This document shows positions 39,242-48,246 of a DNA stretch of 64,000 bases, in pieces; the first letter of the stretch is position 1, and each line of letters opens with the position of its first letter. The DNA lies in contig BATO01000007.1 of the NCBI GenBank assembly GCA_000474255.1, positions 62,001-126,000 on the forward strand, written 5' to 3'. Under the pieces are notes generated by a model. That model searched no databases and was not told the origin of the DNA. It saw nothing but the letters and a program-made list of their open reading frames with translations. The position numbers and the translations under genes were made by a program. This DNA comes from Aquipseudomonas alcaligenes MRY13-0052 (GTDB taxonomy: Bacteria; Pseudomonadota; Gammaproteobacteria; Pseudomonadales; Pseudomonadaceae).

Positions 39242-39658
39242 TCAGACATCGCCGCAGCGACTTTCCCGGGCTCGCGCCACTTCGCGGTTGTCGTCGGTAT
39301 AGAGCCGCGCCCAGGGGCGGAAGCCGATGCCGCCGGCCTTGAGTTCGTAGCGCTGGCCGGCGCTGAACGCCGGGTAGTCCACCTTCAGCAGGCAGGTGCG
39401 GGTCATGGCTTCGCGCTGGGGGCCGATGTCGTGGCCGTCGACATCGAAGCTGAAGCGCACTTCCAGTTCATGGCTGCCGGGGGTCACCTGGAAGTAGCGA
39501 TCGTCCTCCAGGGGCTGGCGGTCCACGCTGGCCGCCTGCAGGGCGTGCTTGTCCGGCTGGTCGAGGTCGACCCAGGCCTGGTCGGGGTCGTGGCTCGGCA
39601 TGATCAGCGAGCAGCCGCCGAGGTTGAGCAGCAGGACAGTGGGAAGCAGGCGACGCAT
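39242..39658 (-). CDS. Hypothetical lipoprotein, paralogue B
   Basis: 138 residues from ATG 39658 (AAGGAG 8 bases upstream). Lipobox LLNLGGC, then DPDQAWVDL, RYFQVTPGSHELEVRFSF and LKVDYPAFSAGQRYEL, the same framework as the downstream paralogue. Both have two further cysteines (T/C-C-L/H near the middle and a Cys close to the end). Probably co-transcribed with its paralogue. Divergent from the aminopeptidase-like gene. Confidence 0.8.
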   Translation of the reverse strand: MRRLLPTVLLLNLGGCSLIMPSHDPDQAWVDLDQPDKHALQAASVDRQPLEDDRYFQVTPGSHELEVRFSFDVDGHDIGPQREAMTRTCLLKVDYPAFSAGQRYELKAGGIGFRPWARLYTDDNREVARARESRCGDV

Positions 39659-39707
39659 GCGGCAACTCCTTATGGCGTGCGGTGGGCCCATGCGCTAGCT
39701 TCACGCC

Positions 39708-40805
39708 ATGCCGGCCACCATTCTTCTAGCCTCTCTCGACCGCGTCCGCACCCTTGCGGTTCCGTTGCTGCTCGCCCTGGCGCTGAACGGTTGCTCCAGC
39801 CTGGACTACTACGGCCAGCTGGCCAGCGGGCAGCTGCAGTTGCTGCACGCCCGTGAGCCGGTGGCGCGGGTGCTCGCCGACCCCAGCCGCGACGCCACCT
39901 TGCGCCAGCGCCTGGCGCTCTCGCAGCGGGCGCGGGTTTTCGCCAGCGCCGAGCTGGCCCTGCCGGACAATGGCAGCTACCGCGTCTATGCAGATATCCA
40001 CAGGCCCTTCGTGGTGTGGAATGTGTTCGCCACACCGGAGCTGTCCCTGGCGCCCGTCACCCACTGCTTCCCCATCGCCGGCTGCGTCGCCTATCGCGGC
40101 TATTACCAGCCGGGCCGCGCCCGGGGCGCAGCGGCGCTGATGCGCGAGGAGGGGCTGGATACCTGGATCGGCGGCGTCGAGGCCTATTCCACCCTGGGCT
40201 GGTTCGACGACCCCATCCTCAGCAGCATGGTGCGCTGGGACGAGGACCGGCTGGCGGCGGTGATCTTCCATGAGCTGGCACACCAGCAGCTGTACGTCGC
40301 CGACGACAGCGCCTTCAACGAATCCTTCGCCAGCTTCGTCGAGCGCGAGGGCTTGCGCCAGTGGCGTGCCAGCCAGGGCCTGCCGGCGGGTGGCGAGGAG
40401 GGCGTGCGCCAGCGCGAGCAGTTCACCGCGCTGGTGCTGGCCAGCCGCGAGCGCCTGGAGAGGCTCTACGCCAGCGACCGCCCGGATGCCGAGAAGCGCG
40501 CAGCCAAGCAGGCCGAGTTCGAGCGCCTGCGCCGTGATTACCGCCAGCTGCGCGACAGCCAGTGGCAGGGTGTCGGCCGCTACGACGGCTGGATCGAAAG
40601 CCCGCTGAACAACGCCAAGCTGCTGCCCTTCGGCCTCTACGACCGCTGGGTGCCGGCCTTCGCCGAGCTGTACCGACGCAGTTCCGGCTGGACCGATTTC
40701 TACGAGCGGGTGGCGGCGCTGGCCGCGCTCGAGCCGACGCAACGCCAGGCGGCTGTGGCCGCGTTGATGCCGGAGAACTCGCCGGTGGCCGCATCGGTCG
40801 AATGA
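39708..40805 (+). CDS. Zinc aminopeptidase-family lipoprotein
   Basis: 365 residues. Hydrophobic N-terminus with a lipobox-like LALNGCSS (Cys28). Zinc metalloprotease motif HELAHQ near 188 with NESFASFVE about 24 residues later supplying the third ligand, as in the Pfam aminopeptidase family PF10023. Predicted to be attached to a cell-envelope membrane and to act on peptides in the periplasm; substrate unknown. Confidence 0.85.
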   Translation: MPATILLASLDRVRTLAVPLLLALALNGCSSLDYYGQLASGQLQLLHAREPVARVLADPSRDATLRQRLALSQRARVFASAELALPDNGSYRVYADIHRPFVVWNVFATPELSLAPVTHCFPIAGCVAYRGYYQPGRARGAAALMREEGLDTWIGGVEAYSTLGWFDDPILSSMVRWDEDRLAAVIFHELAHQQLYVADDSAFNESFASFVEREGLRQWRASQGLPAGGEEGVRQREQFTALVLASRERLERLYASDRPDAEKRAAKQAEFERLRRDYRQLRDSQWQGVGRYDGWIESPLNNAKLLPFGLYDRWVPAFAELYRRSSGWTDFYERVAALAALEPTQRQAAVAALMPENSPVAASVE

Positions 40806-40836
40806 ACGTGGATTCGCCTGACAGAGGAGGTGTGCG

Positions 40837-41070
40837 ATGAACAGATGGGGATTGGCCGTGTTGCTCGGCCTGCTGGGCAGCGCCGCCGTGGCGGCACCCA
40901 AGCCGTGCGAGGAACTCAAGCAGGAGATCGAGGTGAAGATCCAGGCCGCCGGGGTGACCGCCTATACGCTGGAGATCGTGCCGGCCGCCGAGGTGGAGGA
41001 CCCGAACATGGTGGTCGGCACCTGCGAGAACGGCACGAAGAAGATCGTCTACCAGCGCAACGGGACCTGA
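40837..41070 (+). CDS. DUF1161 periplasmic protein, copy 2
   Basis: 77 residues: signal peptide MNRWGLAVLLGLLGSAAVAA, then KPCEELKQEIEVKIQAAGV and the ending IVYQRNGT, closely similar to copy 1 at 37355. AGAGGAGG lies upstream. Two copies within 3.5 kb imply a local duplication. Function unknown. Confidence 0.88.
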   Translation: MNRWGLAVLLGLLGSAAVAAPKPCEELKQEIEVKIQAAGVTAYTLEIVPAAEVEDPNMVVGTCENGTKKIVYQRNGT

Positions 41071-41126
41071 GCCTTGCGTTGAATCTCCCGGGTTGAAGCC
41101 CGGGCTACCTGCCGAGAGCCCGAGTG

Positions 41127-41774
41127 CTAGCGCGCGAAGGCCTGGTGCATCTCCGCCAGGGTGGCGAAGTACCAGGCCGGGGCTTCCGCCATCAATTCCT
41201 CATGGCTGCCGAAACCGTAGCCGACGCCAATGGCCTGCAGGCCATTTTCCCGGGCGCCGATCAGGTCGTGCTTGCGGTCGCCGATCATCAGTGTCTCGGC
41301 CGGGTCCAGCCCTTCCTCGTCCAGCAGGTGGCGGATCAGCTCCACCTTGTTGGTGCGGGTGCCGTCCAGCTCGCTGCCGTAGATCACCTTGAAGTGCTTG
41401 GCGAAATCGAAGTGCCGGGCGATCTCGCGGGCGAACACCGCCGGCTTGCTGGTGGCGATGTACAGGGTGCGGCCCTGCTCGCCGAGCATCCTCAGTAGTT
41501 CGGCGACGCCGTCGAACACGCGGTTCTCGTAGAGGCCGGTGACCTTGAAACGGTCGCGGTAGTGGTTCACCGCCTCCCAGGCACGGGGCTCGTCGAAGGC
41601 GTAGGTCTGCATGAAGCACTGCAGCAGCGGCGGGCCGATGAAGTGCTCCAGGCGCGCCAGGTCCGGCTCGTGGATATCCAGCTTGCCCAGGGCGTACTGG
41701 ATCGAGCGGGTGATGCCCTCGCGCGGGTCGGTGAGGGTGCCATCGAGGTCGAAGAGGATGTTCTGCTGGTGCAT
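41127..41774 (-). CDS. HAD-superfamily hydrolase, phosphoglycolate phosphatase-like
   Basis: 215 residues from ATG 41774. Motif I FDLDGTLTD at 8-16 with the nucleophilic Asp, motif II Ser/Thr in IATSKP, motif III Lys in TRTNKVELI, motif IV GDRKHDL. A helical cap follows motif I. It resembles Gph/PpaX-type phosphatases acting on small phosphates; exact substrate unknown. Same strand as the gamma-carbonic anhydrase gene, 90 bp downstream of it. Confidence 0.88.
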   Translation of the reverse strand: MHQQNILFDLDGTLTDPREGITRSIQYALGKLDIHEPDLARLEHFIGPPLLQCFMQTYAFDEPRAWEAVNHYRDRFKVTGLYENRVFDGVAELLRMLGEQGRTLYIATSKPAVFAREIARHFDFAKHFKVIYGSELDGTRTNKVELIRHLLDEEGLDPAETLMIGDRKHDLIGARENGLQAIGVGYGFGSHEELMAEAPAWYFATLAEMHQAFAR

Positions 41775-41864
41775 GGCTTGAGGCGGTCTGTGCTCGGGGG
41801 TGGGCAGGATAGCGGGGTTGGCCGACCATGCCGAGCATCTGCTGGGCATGGCCGGCCGGTGGCG

Positions 41865-42410
41865 TCACTGGTCGTATCCCTCGGCGATATGCAGGTCCTT
41901 CAGCTTCACGTAGTTGGCGGCGCTGTAAGTGAAGAAGGCCTTTTCCTTGTCGCTCAGCGGGCGGGCCTGCTTCACCGGGCTGCCGACATAGAGGTAGCCG
42001 CTTTCCAGGCGCTTGCCCGGAGGTACCAGGCTGCCGGCGCCGATCACCACCTCGTCTTCCACCACGACGCCGTCCATGACGATGCTGCCCATGCCCACCA
42101 GGATGCGGTTGCCCAGGGTGCAGCCGTGCAGGGTGACCTTGTGTCCTATGGTCACATCGTCGCCGACGAGCAGGGGAAAGCCGTCCGGGTTGAAGGGACC
42201 GGCGTGGGTGATATGCAGGACACTGCCGTCCTGCACGCTGGTACGTGCCCCGATGCGGATACGGTGCATGTCGCCGCGAATCAGGGCGAAGGGCCAGACG
42301 GAGCTGTCATCGCCCAGTTCGACATCGCCGATGACCACGGCGGATCGGTCGACGAAAACCCGCTCGGCCAGCTGTGGAGCGGTGCCCCGGTAGGTTCTTA
42401 TCGCGCTCAT
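41865..42410 (-). CDS. Gamma-carbonic anhydrase family hexapeptide protein
   Basis: 181 residues, a left-handed beta-helix from hexapeptide repeats (VVIGDVELGDDSSVWPFAL and so on). The zinc histidines of the YrdA/PaaY type are visible (GDMHRIRIG, VTIGHKVTLHGC). Members are often inactive as carbonic anhydrases or act as CoA-thioesterase-like proteins, so activity is uncertain. Divergent from the small gene at 42578. Confidence 0.88.
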   Translation of the reverse strand: MSAIRTYRGTAPQLAERVFVDRSAVVIGDVELGDDSSVWPFALIRGDMHRIRIGARTSVQDGSVLHITHAGPFNPDGFPLLVGDDVTIGHKVTLHGCTLGNRILVGMGSIVMDGVVVEDEVVIGAGSLVPPGKRLESGYLYVGSPVKQARPLSDKEKAFFTYSAANYVKLKDLHIAEGYDQ

Positions 42411-42577
42411 AGAAAGTCCTGTGGCTGCGTTGTGCGCCGATTGTAATTAAGATGAACGCCATCGACCCGGGTTAAACCTCGTGGCGCGTCGGTTGTCCCA
42501 CTCATCAGGTGCACCCGGCGTAGGACCGTCAAAAATCTGGCAATGTGGCTGGCCGTCTCTGGAAAAGGAGAGAGTCC

Positions 42578-42766
42578 ATGACTACCTTGCGTTTCAGATC
42601 CTCTGCGAACAGAACCAAAGTCGCAGCGGCCACGGTAACCCGTGAATCCCTCGAATCCCAGGTCGCCGCCTATCTGCGGCGTGGGGGGCAGATCCAGAAG
42701 ATCGCCCGGGGGGTGAGCGGGATGCCATTGAACGGTTCCTGGCACTTGTCCAGGCGCAGGAAATGA
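42578..42766 (+). CDS. Small basic hypothetical protein
   Basis: 62 residues from ATG 42578 with GGAGAGAG upstream. Rich in Arg/Lys; the segment YLRRGGQIQKIARGVSG is the recognisable part and recurs in small Pseudomonas proteins of unknown function. No signal or membrane segment. Followed by its own terminator. It might bind nucleic acid, judging by charge only. Confidence 0.7.
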   Translation: MTTLRFRSSANRTKVAAATVTRESLESQVAAYLRRGGQIQKIARGVSGMPLNGSWHLSRRRK

Positions 42767-42772
42767 TTCAGG

Positions 42773-42791
42773 AGGGGGCCTTGTGCCCCCT
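42773..42791 (+). terminator. Terminator between the small gene and prlC
   Basis: AGGGGGC / GCCCCCT stem with a 5-base loop, followed by a pyrimidine tract (CTCTCTCTTT), 7 bp after the stop at 42766. Confidence 0.7.
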
Positions 42792-42850
42792 CTCTCTCTT
42801 TCCCGGTATCTACGCTCCATCAACCTTTCCAGACGCAACAGGTGAATGCC

Positions 42851-44899
42851 GTGAGCTCCAGCAATCCCCTCCTTCAGGACTTCGACCTGCCGCCCTACTC
42901 CGCCATCCGCCCGGAGCATGTAGAGCCCGCCATCGACACCATCCTCGCTGACAGCCGTGCCGCCATCGACGCGCTGCTCGCCCGCCAGGAAGGCACGCCC
43001 ACCTGGCAAGGCCTGGTGCTGGCGCTGGACGAACTGGGCGAACGCCTGGGCCGCGCCTGGAGCCCCGTGAGCCACCTCAACGCCGTGTGCAACAGCGCCG
43101 AGCTGCGCAGCGCTTACGAGGCCTGCCTGCCCAAGCTGTCCGAGTACTGGACCGAGCTGGGCCAGAACCGCGAACTGTTCCAGGCCTACGAGGCCCTGGC
43201 CAGCAGCCCCGAGGCCGCCGGCTTCGACGTGGCGCAGAAGACCATCCTCGAACACGCCCTGCGCGACTTCCGCCTGTCCGGCATCGACCTGCCGAGCGAC
43301 AAGCAGCAGCGCTATGGCGAAATTCAGATGAAGCTCTCCGAGCTCACCAGCCGCTTCTCCAACCAGCTGCTGGACGCCACCCAGGCCTGGACCAAGCACG
43401 TCAGCGACGAAGCCGCACTGGATGGCCTCACCGAATCCGCCCGCGCCCAGATGAAGCAGGCGGCCCAGGCCAAGGGCCTGGACGGCTGGCTGATCAGCCT
43501 GGAGTTCCCCAGCTATTACGCGGTGATGACCTACGCCAACGACCGCGCCCTGCGCGAAGAGGTCTACACCGCCTACTGCACCCGCGCCTCCGACCAGGGC
43601 CCCAACGCCGGCCAGAATGACAACGGCCCGGTGATGGAGCAGATCCTCGACCTGCGCCAGGAGCTGGCCGCCCTGCTCGGCTTCGGCAGCTACGCCGAAC
43701 TGAGCCTGGCCACCAAGATGGCCGAGACCAGCGACCAGGTGCTGAGCTTCCTCCGCGACCTGGCCGTGCGCAGCAAGCCCTTCGCCAAGCAGGACCTCGA
43801 CGAGTTGCGTGCCTTCGCCGCCGAACAGGGCCTGGACGACCTGCAGAGCTGGGACACCGGCTACTACGCCGAGAAGCTGCGTGAGCAGCGCTACAGCATT
43901 TCCCAGGAAATCCTCCGCGCCTACTTCCCCATCGACAAGGTGCTCACCGGCCTCTTCGCCATCGTGCAGAAGCTCTACGGCATCGAGATCCGCGAGCTGT
44001 CGGGCTTCGACACCTGGCACCCGGACGTGCGCCTGTTCGAGATCAGCGAGAACGGCCAGCACGTCGGCCGTTTCTTCTTCGACCTCTACGCCCGTGCCAA
44101 CAAGCGCGGTGGTGCCTGGATGGACGGTGCCCGCGACAAGCGCCGCACGTCCGCCGGCACGCTGGTGAGCCCGGTGGCCAACCTGGTGTGCAACTTCACC
44201 CCGGCCGTGGGCGACAAGCCCGCGCTGCTGACCCACGATGAAGTCACCACCCTGTTCCACGAATTCGGCCACGGCCTGCACCACCTGCTGACCCGCGTCG
44301 AGCACGCCGGCGCCTCCGGCATCAACGGCGTGGCCTGGGATGCGGTCGAGCTGCCCAGCCAGTTTATGGAGAACTGGTGCTGGGAGCCGGAAGGCCTGGC
44401 GCTGATCTCCGGCCACTACCAGAGCGGCGAGGCCCTGCCCCAAGACCTGCTGGACAAGATGCTCGCCGCGAAGAACTTCCAGTCCGGCCTGATGATGGTG
44501 CGCCAGCTGGAGTTCTCCCTGTTCGACTTCGAGCTGCACGCCACCCACGGCGACGGCCGCAGCGTGCTGGAGGTGCTCGAAGGCATCCGCGCCGAGGTCT
44601 CGGTGATGCGCCCGCCGGCCTTCAACCGCTTCGCCAACAGCTTCGCGCACATCTTCGCCGGCGGTTACGCGGCCGGTTACTACAGCTACAAGTGGGCGGA
44701 AGTGCTCTCCGCCGATGCCTTCTCCAAGTTCGAGGAAGAGGGCGTGTTCAACCCCGACACCGGCCGCGCCTTCCGCGAGGCCATCCTCGCCCGTGGCGGC
44801 TCCCAGGAGCCCATGGTGCTGTTCGTCGACTTCCGCGGCCGCGAGCCCTCCATCGACGCCCTGCTGCGCCACCTCGGCCTGTCCGCGGAGGCCGCATGA
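42851..44899 (+). CDS. prlC: Oligopeptidase A (M3 metallopeptidase)
   Basis: 682 residues from the GTG at 42851 (AGGTGA 6 bases upstream); a GTG three codons earlier is an alternative. The zinc motif HEFGHGLHH lies near 475 with the downstream Glu in the Trp-rich DAVELPSQFMENWCWE. It degrades short peptides, including cleaved signal peptides, in the cytoplasm. The yheV-like gene overlaps its stop by 4 bp. Confidence 0.96.
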   Translation: MSSSNPLLQDFDLPPYSAIRPEHVEPAIDTILADSRAAIDALLARQEGTPTWQGLVLALDELGERLGRAWSPVSHLNAVCNSAELRSAYEACLPKLSEYWTELGQNRELFQAYEALASSPEAAGFDVAQKTILEHALRDFRLSGIDLPSDKQQRYGEIQMKLSELTSRFSNQLLDATQAWTKHVSDEAALDGLTESARAQMKQAAQAKGLDGWLISLEFPSYYAVMTYANDRALREEVYTAYCTRASDQGPNAGQNDNGPVMEQILDLRQELAALLGFGSYAELSLATKMAETSDQVLSFLRDLAVRSKPFAKQDLDELRAFAAEQGLDDLQSWDTGYYAEKLREQRYSISQEILRAYFPIDKVLTGLFAIVQKLYGIEIRELSGFDTWHPDVRLFEISENGQHVGRFFFDLYARANKRGGAWMDGARDKRRTSAGTLVSPVANLVCNFTPAVGDKPALLTHDEVTTLFHEFGHGLHHLLTRVEHAGASGINGVAWDAVELPSQFMENWCWEPEGLALISGHYQSGEALPQDLLDKMLAAKNFQSGLMMVRQLEFSLFDFELHATHGDGRSVLEVLEGIRAEVSVMRPPAFNRFANSFAHIFAGGYAAGYYSYKWAEVLSADAFSKFEEEGVFNPDTGRAFREAILARGGSQEPMVLFVDFRGREPSIDALLRHLGLSAEAA

Positions 44900-45177
44900 G
44901 CGAAGGCCCCGTGAACGTCACCAAGAAACGCTTCATCGCCGGTGCCGTGTGCCCGGCGTGCAGCGAGCAGGACCGCATCCAGATGTGGGACGAGGACGGC
45001 GTACCGCACCGCCAGTGCGTGGCCTGCGGCTATGCCGATACCCTCAACGCCCAGGGCCAGTCCGTGCCCAAGGAGCTGGGGACGCGGGTCAACAAGGCTG
45101 TGCCCAAGCCGGCCGACCCCAAGGTCCAGGGCGTGCAGTTCTTCCCCAATCCCAAGCTGAAGAAACCCAGCGAGTGA
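44896..45177 (+). CDS. yheV: YheV-family zinc-ribbon protein
   Basis: 93 residues. CPAC ... CVAC forms a four-cysteine zinc ribbon in the first half, and the ending VQFFPNPKLKKP is basic. It overlaps prlC by 4 bp, the same pairing as in other gammaproteobacteria. Function not established; the ribbon suggests binding to a nucleic acid or protein. Confidence 0.88.
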   Translation: MSEGPVNVTKKRFIAGAVCPACSEQDRIQMWDEDGVPHRQCVACGYADTLNAQGQSVPKELGTRVNKAVPKPADPKVQGVQFFPNPKLKKPSE

Positions 45178-45198
45178 ATTGAAGGCCAGGGAGGGCCG

Positions 45199-46578
45199 AT
45201 GACCCGTCTGATGCTCTGTGGCCTGCTGGCATTGGCCAGCGGCCTTGTCGTCGCCAGCGAAATCACCCGCGAGCCTGCGGCACTGCCCGCGCGTTATGGC
45301 GCCGCGTTGCCTCACAGCGCGGCCGACCTGCGGGCCTGGGACCAGGACACCCGCCGTTTCCCACCCGTCGCCCATGCCCTGGACCAGATCGCCGATGGCA
45401 GCGAGCCCTGGTTACAGCGCTGGCGTTCGGCAATGGCCCAGGTCCGCCCGACGGAGGCCGTCGCGGTCGAGCGCCTGTGGCAATCGCACTTGCAGTTCAG
45501 CGAGCTGTCACCGGCGTTCTGCACCTTCGCCCGGCGCAGCCTGCAAGGGCCGGACGACCTGATCCGCCGCATCGTCTCCGTACCTTTCGCAAAGGGCTGC
45601 GCCCAGGCATCGGACCGTCCCTTGCTGTTGCGCCCGGATACGCCGGCCCGCGCGGTGCTGGCGTTCTACGCCGGGCAGGAAGCGCCCTTGCCCGCTTTCG
45701 AGCCGCGCCTGGAGCAGGCCGTCACCGCGATGATCCCGAGCGCTGAAGCCTATGAGCTGCGCGCCGCCGCCTTCACCCTCGTGCACCTGAAACAGGCCGA
45801 GGCCAACCGTGCGTTGTTGCGCATCCATGGGCGGATCACCGACCAGGACAAGGCCGACCAGGTCGCACTGGCTTTCCTGCGGAGCGACGACCCTCAGGGA
45901 CGCGCACTGGCGCAGGCGGCCTGCCAGCGTCGCCTGCGCGATCCGATGTGCAGCCCCTCGCCGCACTACGGGGCAGAGGCTCAGGGCGAGGACGAGCCGC
46001 ACGTCGACAGGGCTCTTGTCGCGCGTCGCATCGCCGAGCTGGCTACCCTCGGCTTCAGCCGGGTGCAGGCGCTCAAGGTGGATGAGCAGGCCAGTGCCGA
46101 CCCGGAGTTCCTGCTGAGTGCCGCCGACTACCTGTACGGCTTCGACACCGAGACCGGGATGTTCCCCAACCAGCACGATTCGCTGTTGCGGCGCCTGGCG
46201 CGCCTGGCCGGGTCGACGCTGCAGGATGTGGTGTTCGAGGAGCGCTACCCGGCGGACGACCAGGGCCCCTACCGGCTGAGTGCCTATGCCGATGGCTCGG
46301 TCTATCGCCTGGAAGCGCAGAACTACGGCGACTGGTACGACGTCCAGGCCGTGCTGCAACTGCTGCAGCGAGTCGCCGATGACCGCCGGCTGGACGTGGC
46401 ATTTGTGCCGCTGGCCAGTGGCGACCAGATGTCGCTGGTGCTGGCCGGCCCCAATGCTGCGGTGAGCGCGGCATTCGAGCGCGGCCTGTTGCAGCGGGCT
46501 GAACCGGAGCAGGCGATGGAAAGCGGCAAGGCATTCGAGGCGGAAGTCATCCAGGGGCTGCAGCGCCAGCAGCCTTGA
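45199..46578 (+). CDS. Exported hypothetical protein
   Basis: 459 residues with signal peptide MTRLMLCGLLALASGLVVA. The remainder is soluble and mostly helical in its first two thirds (several R-A-rich helices), with a more beta-like last third (RLSAYADGSVYRLEAQNYGD). Two cysteine pairs in the middle might form disulfides. I do not recognise a family. It follows yheV by 21 bp on the same strand. Confidence 0.75.
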   Translation: MTRLMLCGLLALASGLVVASEITREPAALPARYGAALPHSAADLRAWDQDTRRFPPVAHALDQIADGSEPWLQRWRSAMAQVRPTEAVAVERLWQSHLQFSELSPAFCTFARRSLQGPDDLIRRIVSVPFAKGCAQASDRPLLLRPDTPARAVLAFYAGQEAPLPAFEPRLEQAVTAMIPSAEAYELRAAAFTLVHLKQAEANRALLRIHGRITDQDKADQVALAFLRSDDPQGRALAQAACQRRLRDPMCSPSPHYGAEAQGEDEPHVDRALVARRIAELATLGFSRVQALKVDEQASADPEFLLSAADYLYGFDTETGMFPNQHDSLLRRLARLAGSTLQDVVFEERYPADDQGPYRLSAYADGSVYRLEAQNYGDWYDVQAVLQLLQRVADDRRLDVAFVPLASGDQMSLVLAGPNAAVSAAFERGLLQRAEPEQAMESGKAFEAEVIQGLQRQQP

Positions 46579-46659
46579 GCGTGGCGCTTATGACAGTGTT
46601 AGATTCCGACACCCAGGGTGGATCTTCCCCTGCGTGTACAAGGGTTCAGAGAGGGCGTC

Positions 46660-47439
46660 ATGTGGCACTTGGTATGCGGTGACAACGCGGTCGAAGGCGT
46701 CGCCTTCGTGCTTGGCGAGGAGGTGGCGCGGCAGTTCCTGCGGGTGCTGCGCGATGACCTCGCCGTCGGCCCGCTGAGCGGCATCGAACAGCCGCCCTGT
46801 ACCCGCCGTGCCGCCTTCTGGCGCGCGGTATGGCCGGTTGCGGTGCAGCCGGTGCCGGACTTCGAAAGTGGCCTGGGCGAAGACGCCCAATGGCTCGCCG
46901 GCCTGGCCGGGCAGAGTCATGCGGTCACCGTCTGGCATGGCGACAGCGCCTCCGAGCAACTGCTGCTGGCCCGCATCGCGGCGGCCCTGGAGCACAGCGA
47001 GCTGCCCCTCTGGGAAGTGCCCTGCGGCAGCGGCGACAGCCGCGTGGCCAGCCGCCGCGCGGTGGCCATGCGGGCGCCGGCCGAACTCGCCGAGCTGTAC
47101 CTGCCCAAACTGGTGGGGCCGGAGCGCCGCCAGCAACTGGCCAACCAGTGGCGTGGCGTACTGGCCGAGGGCGCGGGCATCCGCCGCTGGCGCGAGGGGG
47201 CCTTCCAGGGTGAAGACTTCAGCTTTATCGATGCCGACCTGCTGGAGCGCTGCACCCCTGAATGGCGCCCGCTGGGCCGGGTGATGGCCGATGTCATGGG
47301 CCATTGCGACGGCTTCTTCGCCACCGACTTCTTCCTCTTCTGGCGCGCTCGGGAACTGGCCGTCCAGGGCCGGGTCCAGATCGAGGGCGAACCCGGTGCC
47401 AATGGCTACGGCGGCCTGCAGGTGCGCCTGCCCGGTTGA
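46660..47439 (+). CDS. DUF1835/DUF3658-type hypothetical protein
   Basis: 259 residues from ATG 46660. It starts MWHLVCGDNAVEGV and includes WHGDSASEQLLLARI and, near 195-205, FQGEDFSFIDADLL, resembling the DUF1835 plus DUF3658 arrangement: an N-terminal nucleotide-like binding fold and a C-terminal wing. No signal peptide; cytoplasmic. Function unknown. Confidence 0.7.
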   Translation: MWHLVCGDNAVEGVAFVLGEEVARQFLRVLRDDLAVGPLSGIEQPPCTRRAAFWRAVWPVAVQPVPDFESGLGEDAQWLAGLAGQSHAVTVWHGDSASEQLLLARIAAALEHSELPLWEVPCGSGDSRVASRRAVAMRAPAELAELYLPKLVGPERRQQLANQWRGVLAEGAGIRRWREGAFQGEDFSFIDADLLERCTPEWRPLGRVMADVMGHCDGFFATDFFLFWRARELAVQGRVQIEGEPGANGYGGLQVRLPG

Positions 47440-47476
47440 TTCCGGGCTGCACTCATTCCTTCGAGCCGGAGGCTTC

Positions 47477-48118
47477 ATGCACGGACCCGACCCCCGCAAC
47501 CCGCATCCCATGGCGGGCTTCCCGCAGGTCTGCTTCATCCGCAACACGGTGAACAACCCGCAGATCGAGATCGGCGAATACACCTATTACGACGACCCGG
47601 ATGACTCGGAGAACTTCGAGCGCAACGTGCTCTATCTCTTCCCCTTCATCGGCGATCGCCTGGTGATCGGGCGCTTCTGCGCCATCGCGCGCGGGGTGAA
47701 GTTCATCATGAACGGCGCCAACCACAAGCTCTCCGGCTTCTCCACCTACCCCTTCCAGATCTTCGGCGGTGGCTGGGAGCGGCACATGCCGGAGCTGTCC
47801 GAGTTTCCCAACAAGGGCGACACCCTGATCGGCAACGACGTGTGGATCGGCTACGAGGCGCTGATCATGCCCGGGGTGAAGATCGGTGATGGCGCCATCA
47901 TTTCCTCGCGCTCGGTGGTGACCCGCGACGTGGCGCCCTACAGCATCGTCGGCGGCAACCCGGCCGAACCGCTGAAGCGGCGCTTCCCCGATGAAGTGGT
48001 GGAACGCCTGCTCGCCCTGGCCTGGTGGGACTGGCCGGTGGAGAAGATCAGCCGGCACATGGCGGCGATCATGGCCGCCGATCTCGACGCCCTGGAGCGC
48101 TGCGCCCGGGAAGGCTGA
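47477..48118 (+). CDS. CatB-related O-acetyltransferase (xenobiotic acetyltransferase type)
   Basis: 213 residues, left-handed beta-helix enzyme. Hexapeptide turns run through TLIGNDVWIGYEALIMPGVK and DGAIISSRSVVTRDVAPYSI; the catalytic His is in NGANHKLSG near 94. The C-terminal LLALAWWDWPVEKI is typical of CatB/Vat enzymes that acetylate chloramphenicol or streptogramins with acetyl-CoA. Whether it confers resistance or has a housekeeping sugar substrate is not decidable here. Confidence 0.85.
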   Translation: MHGPDPRNPHPMAGFPQVCFIRNTVNNPQIEIGEYTYYDDPDDSENFERNVLYLFPFIGDRLVIGRFCAIARGVKFIMNGANHKLSGFSTYPFQIFGGGWERHMPELSEFPNKGDTLIGNDVWIGYEALIMPGVKIGDGAIISSRSVVTRDVAPYSIVGGNPAEPLKRRFPDEVVERLLALAWWDWPVEKISRHMAAIMAADLDALERCAREG

Positions 48119-48246
48119 GGCGAACTGCGTCACTTCCGCCGAGCGGGCACCTTGCCCCGGCGCGGGGCCGGGAGTAGTTTTCCCTGCTGTGCCCCGCTGC
48201 ACAGGGAGCCGTCGCAGAGGGCGGCAATACAGCAAGGAGACCCCAG

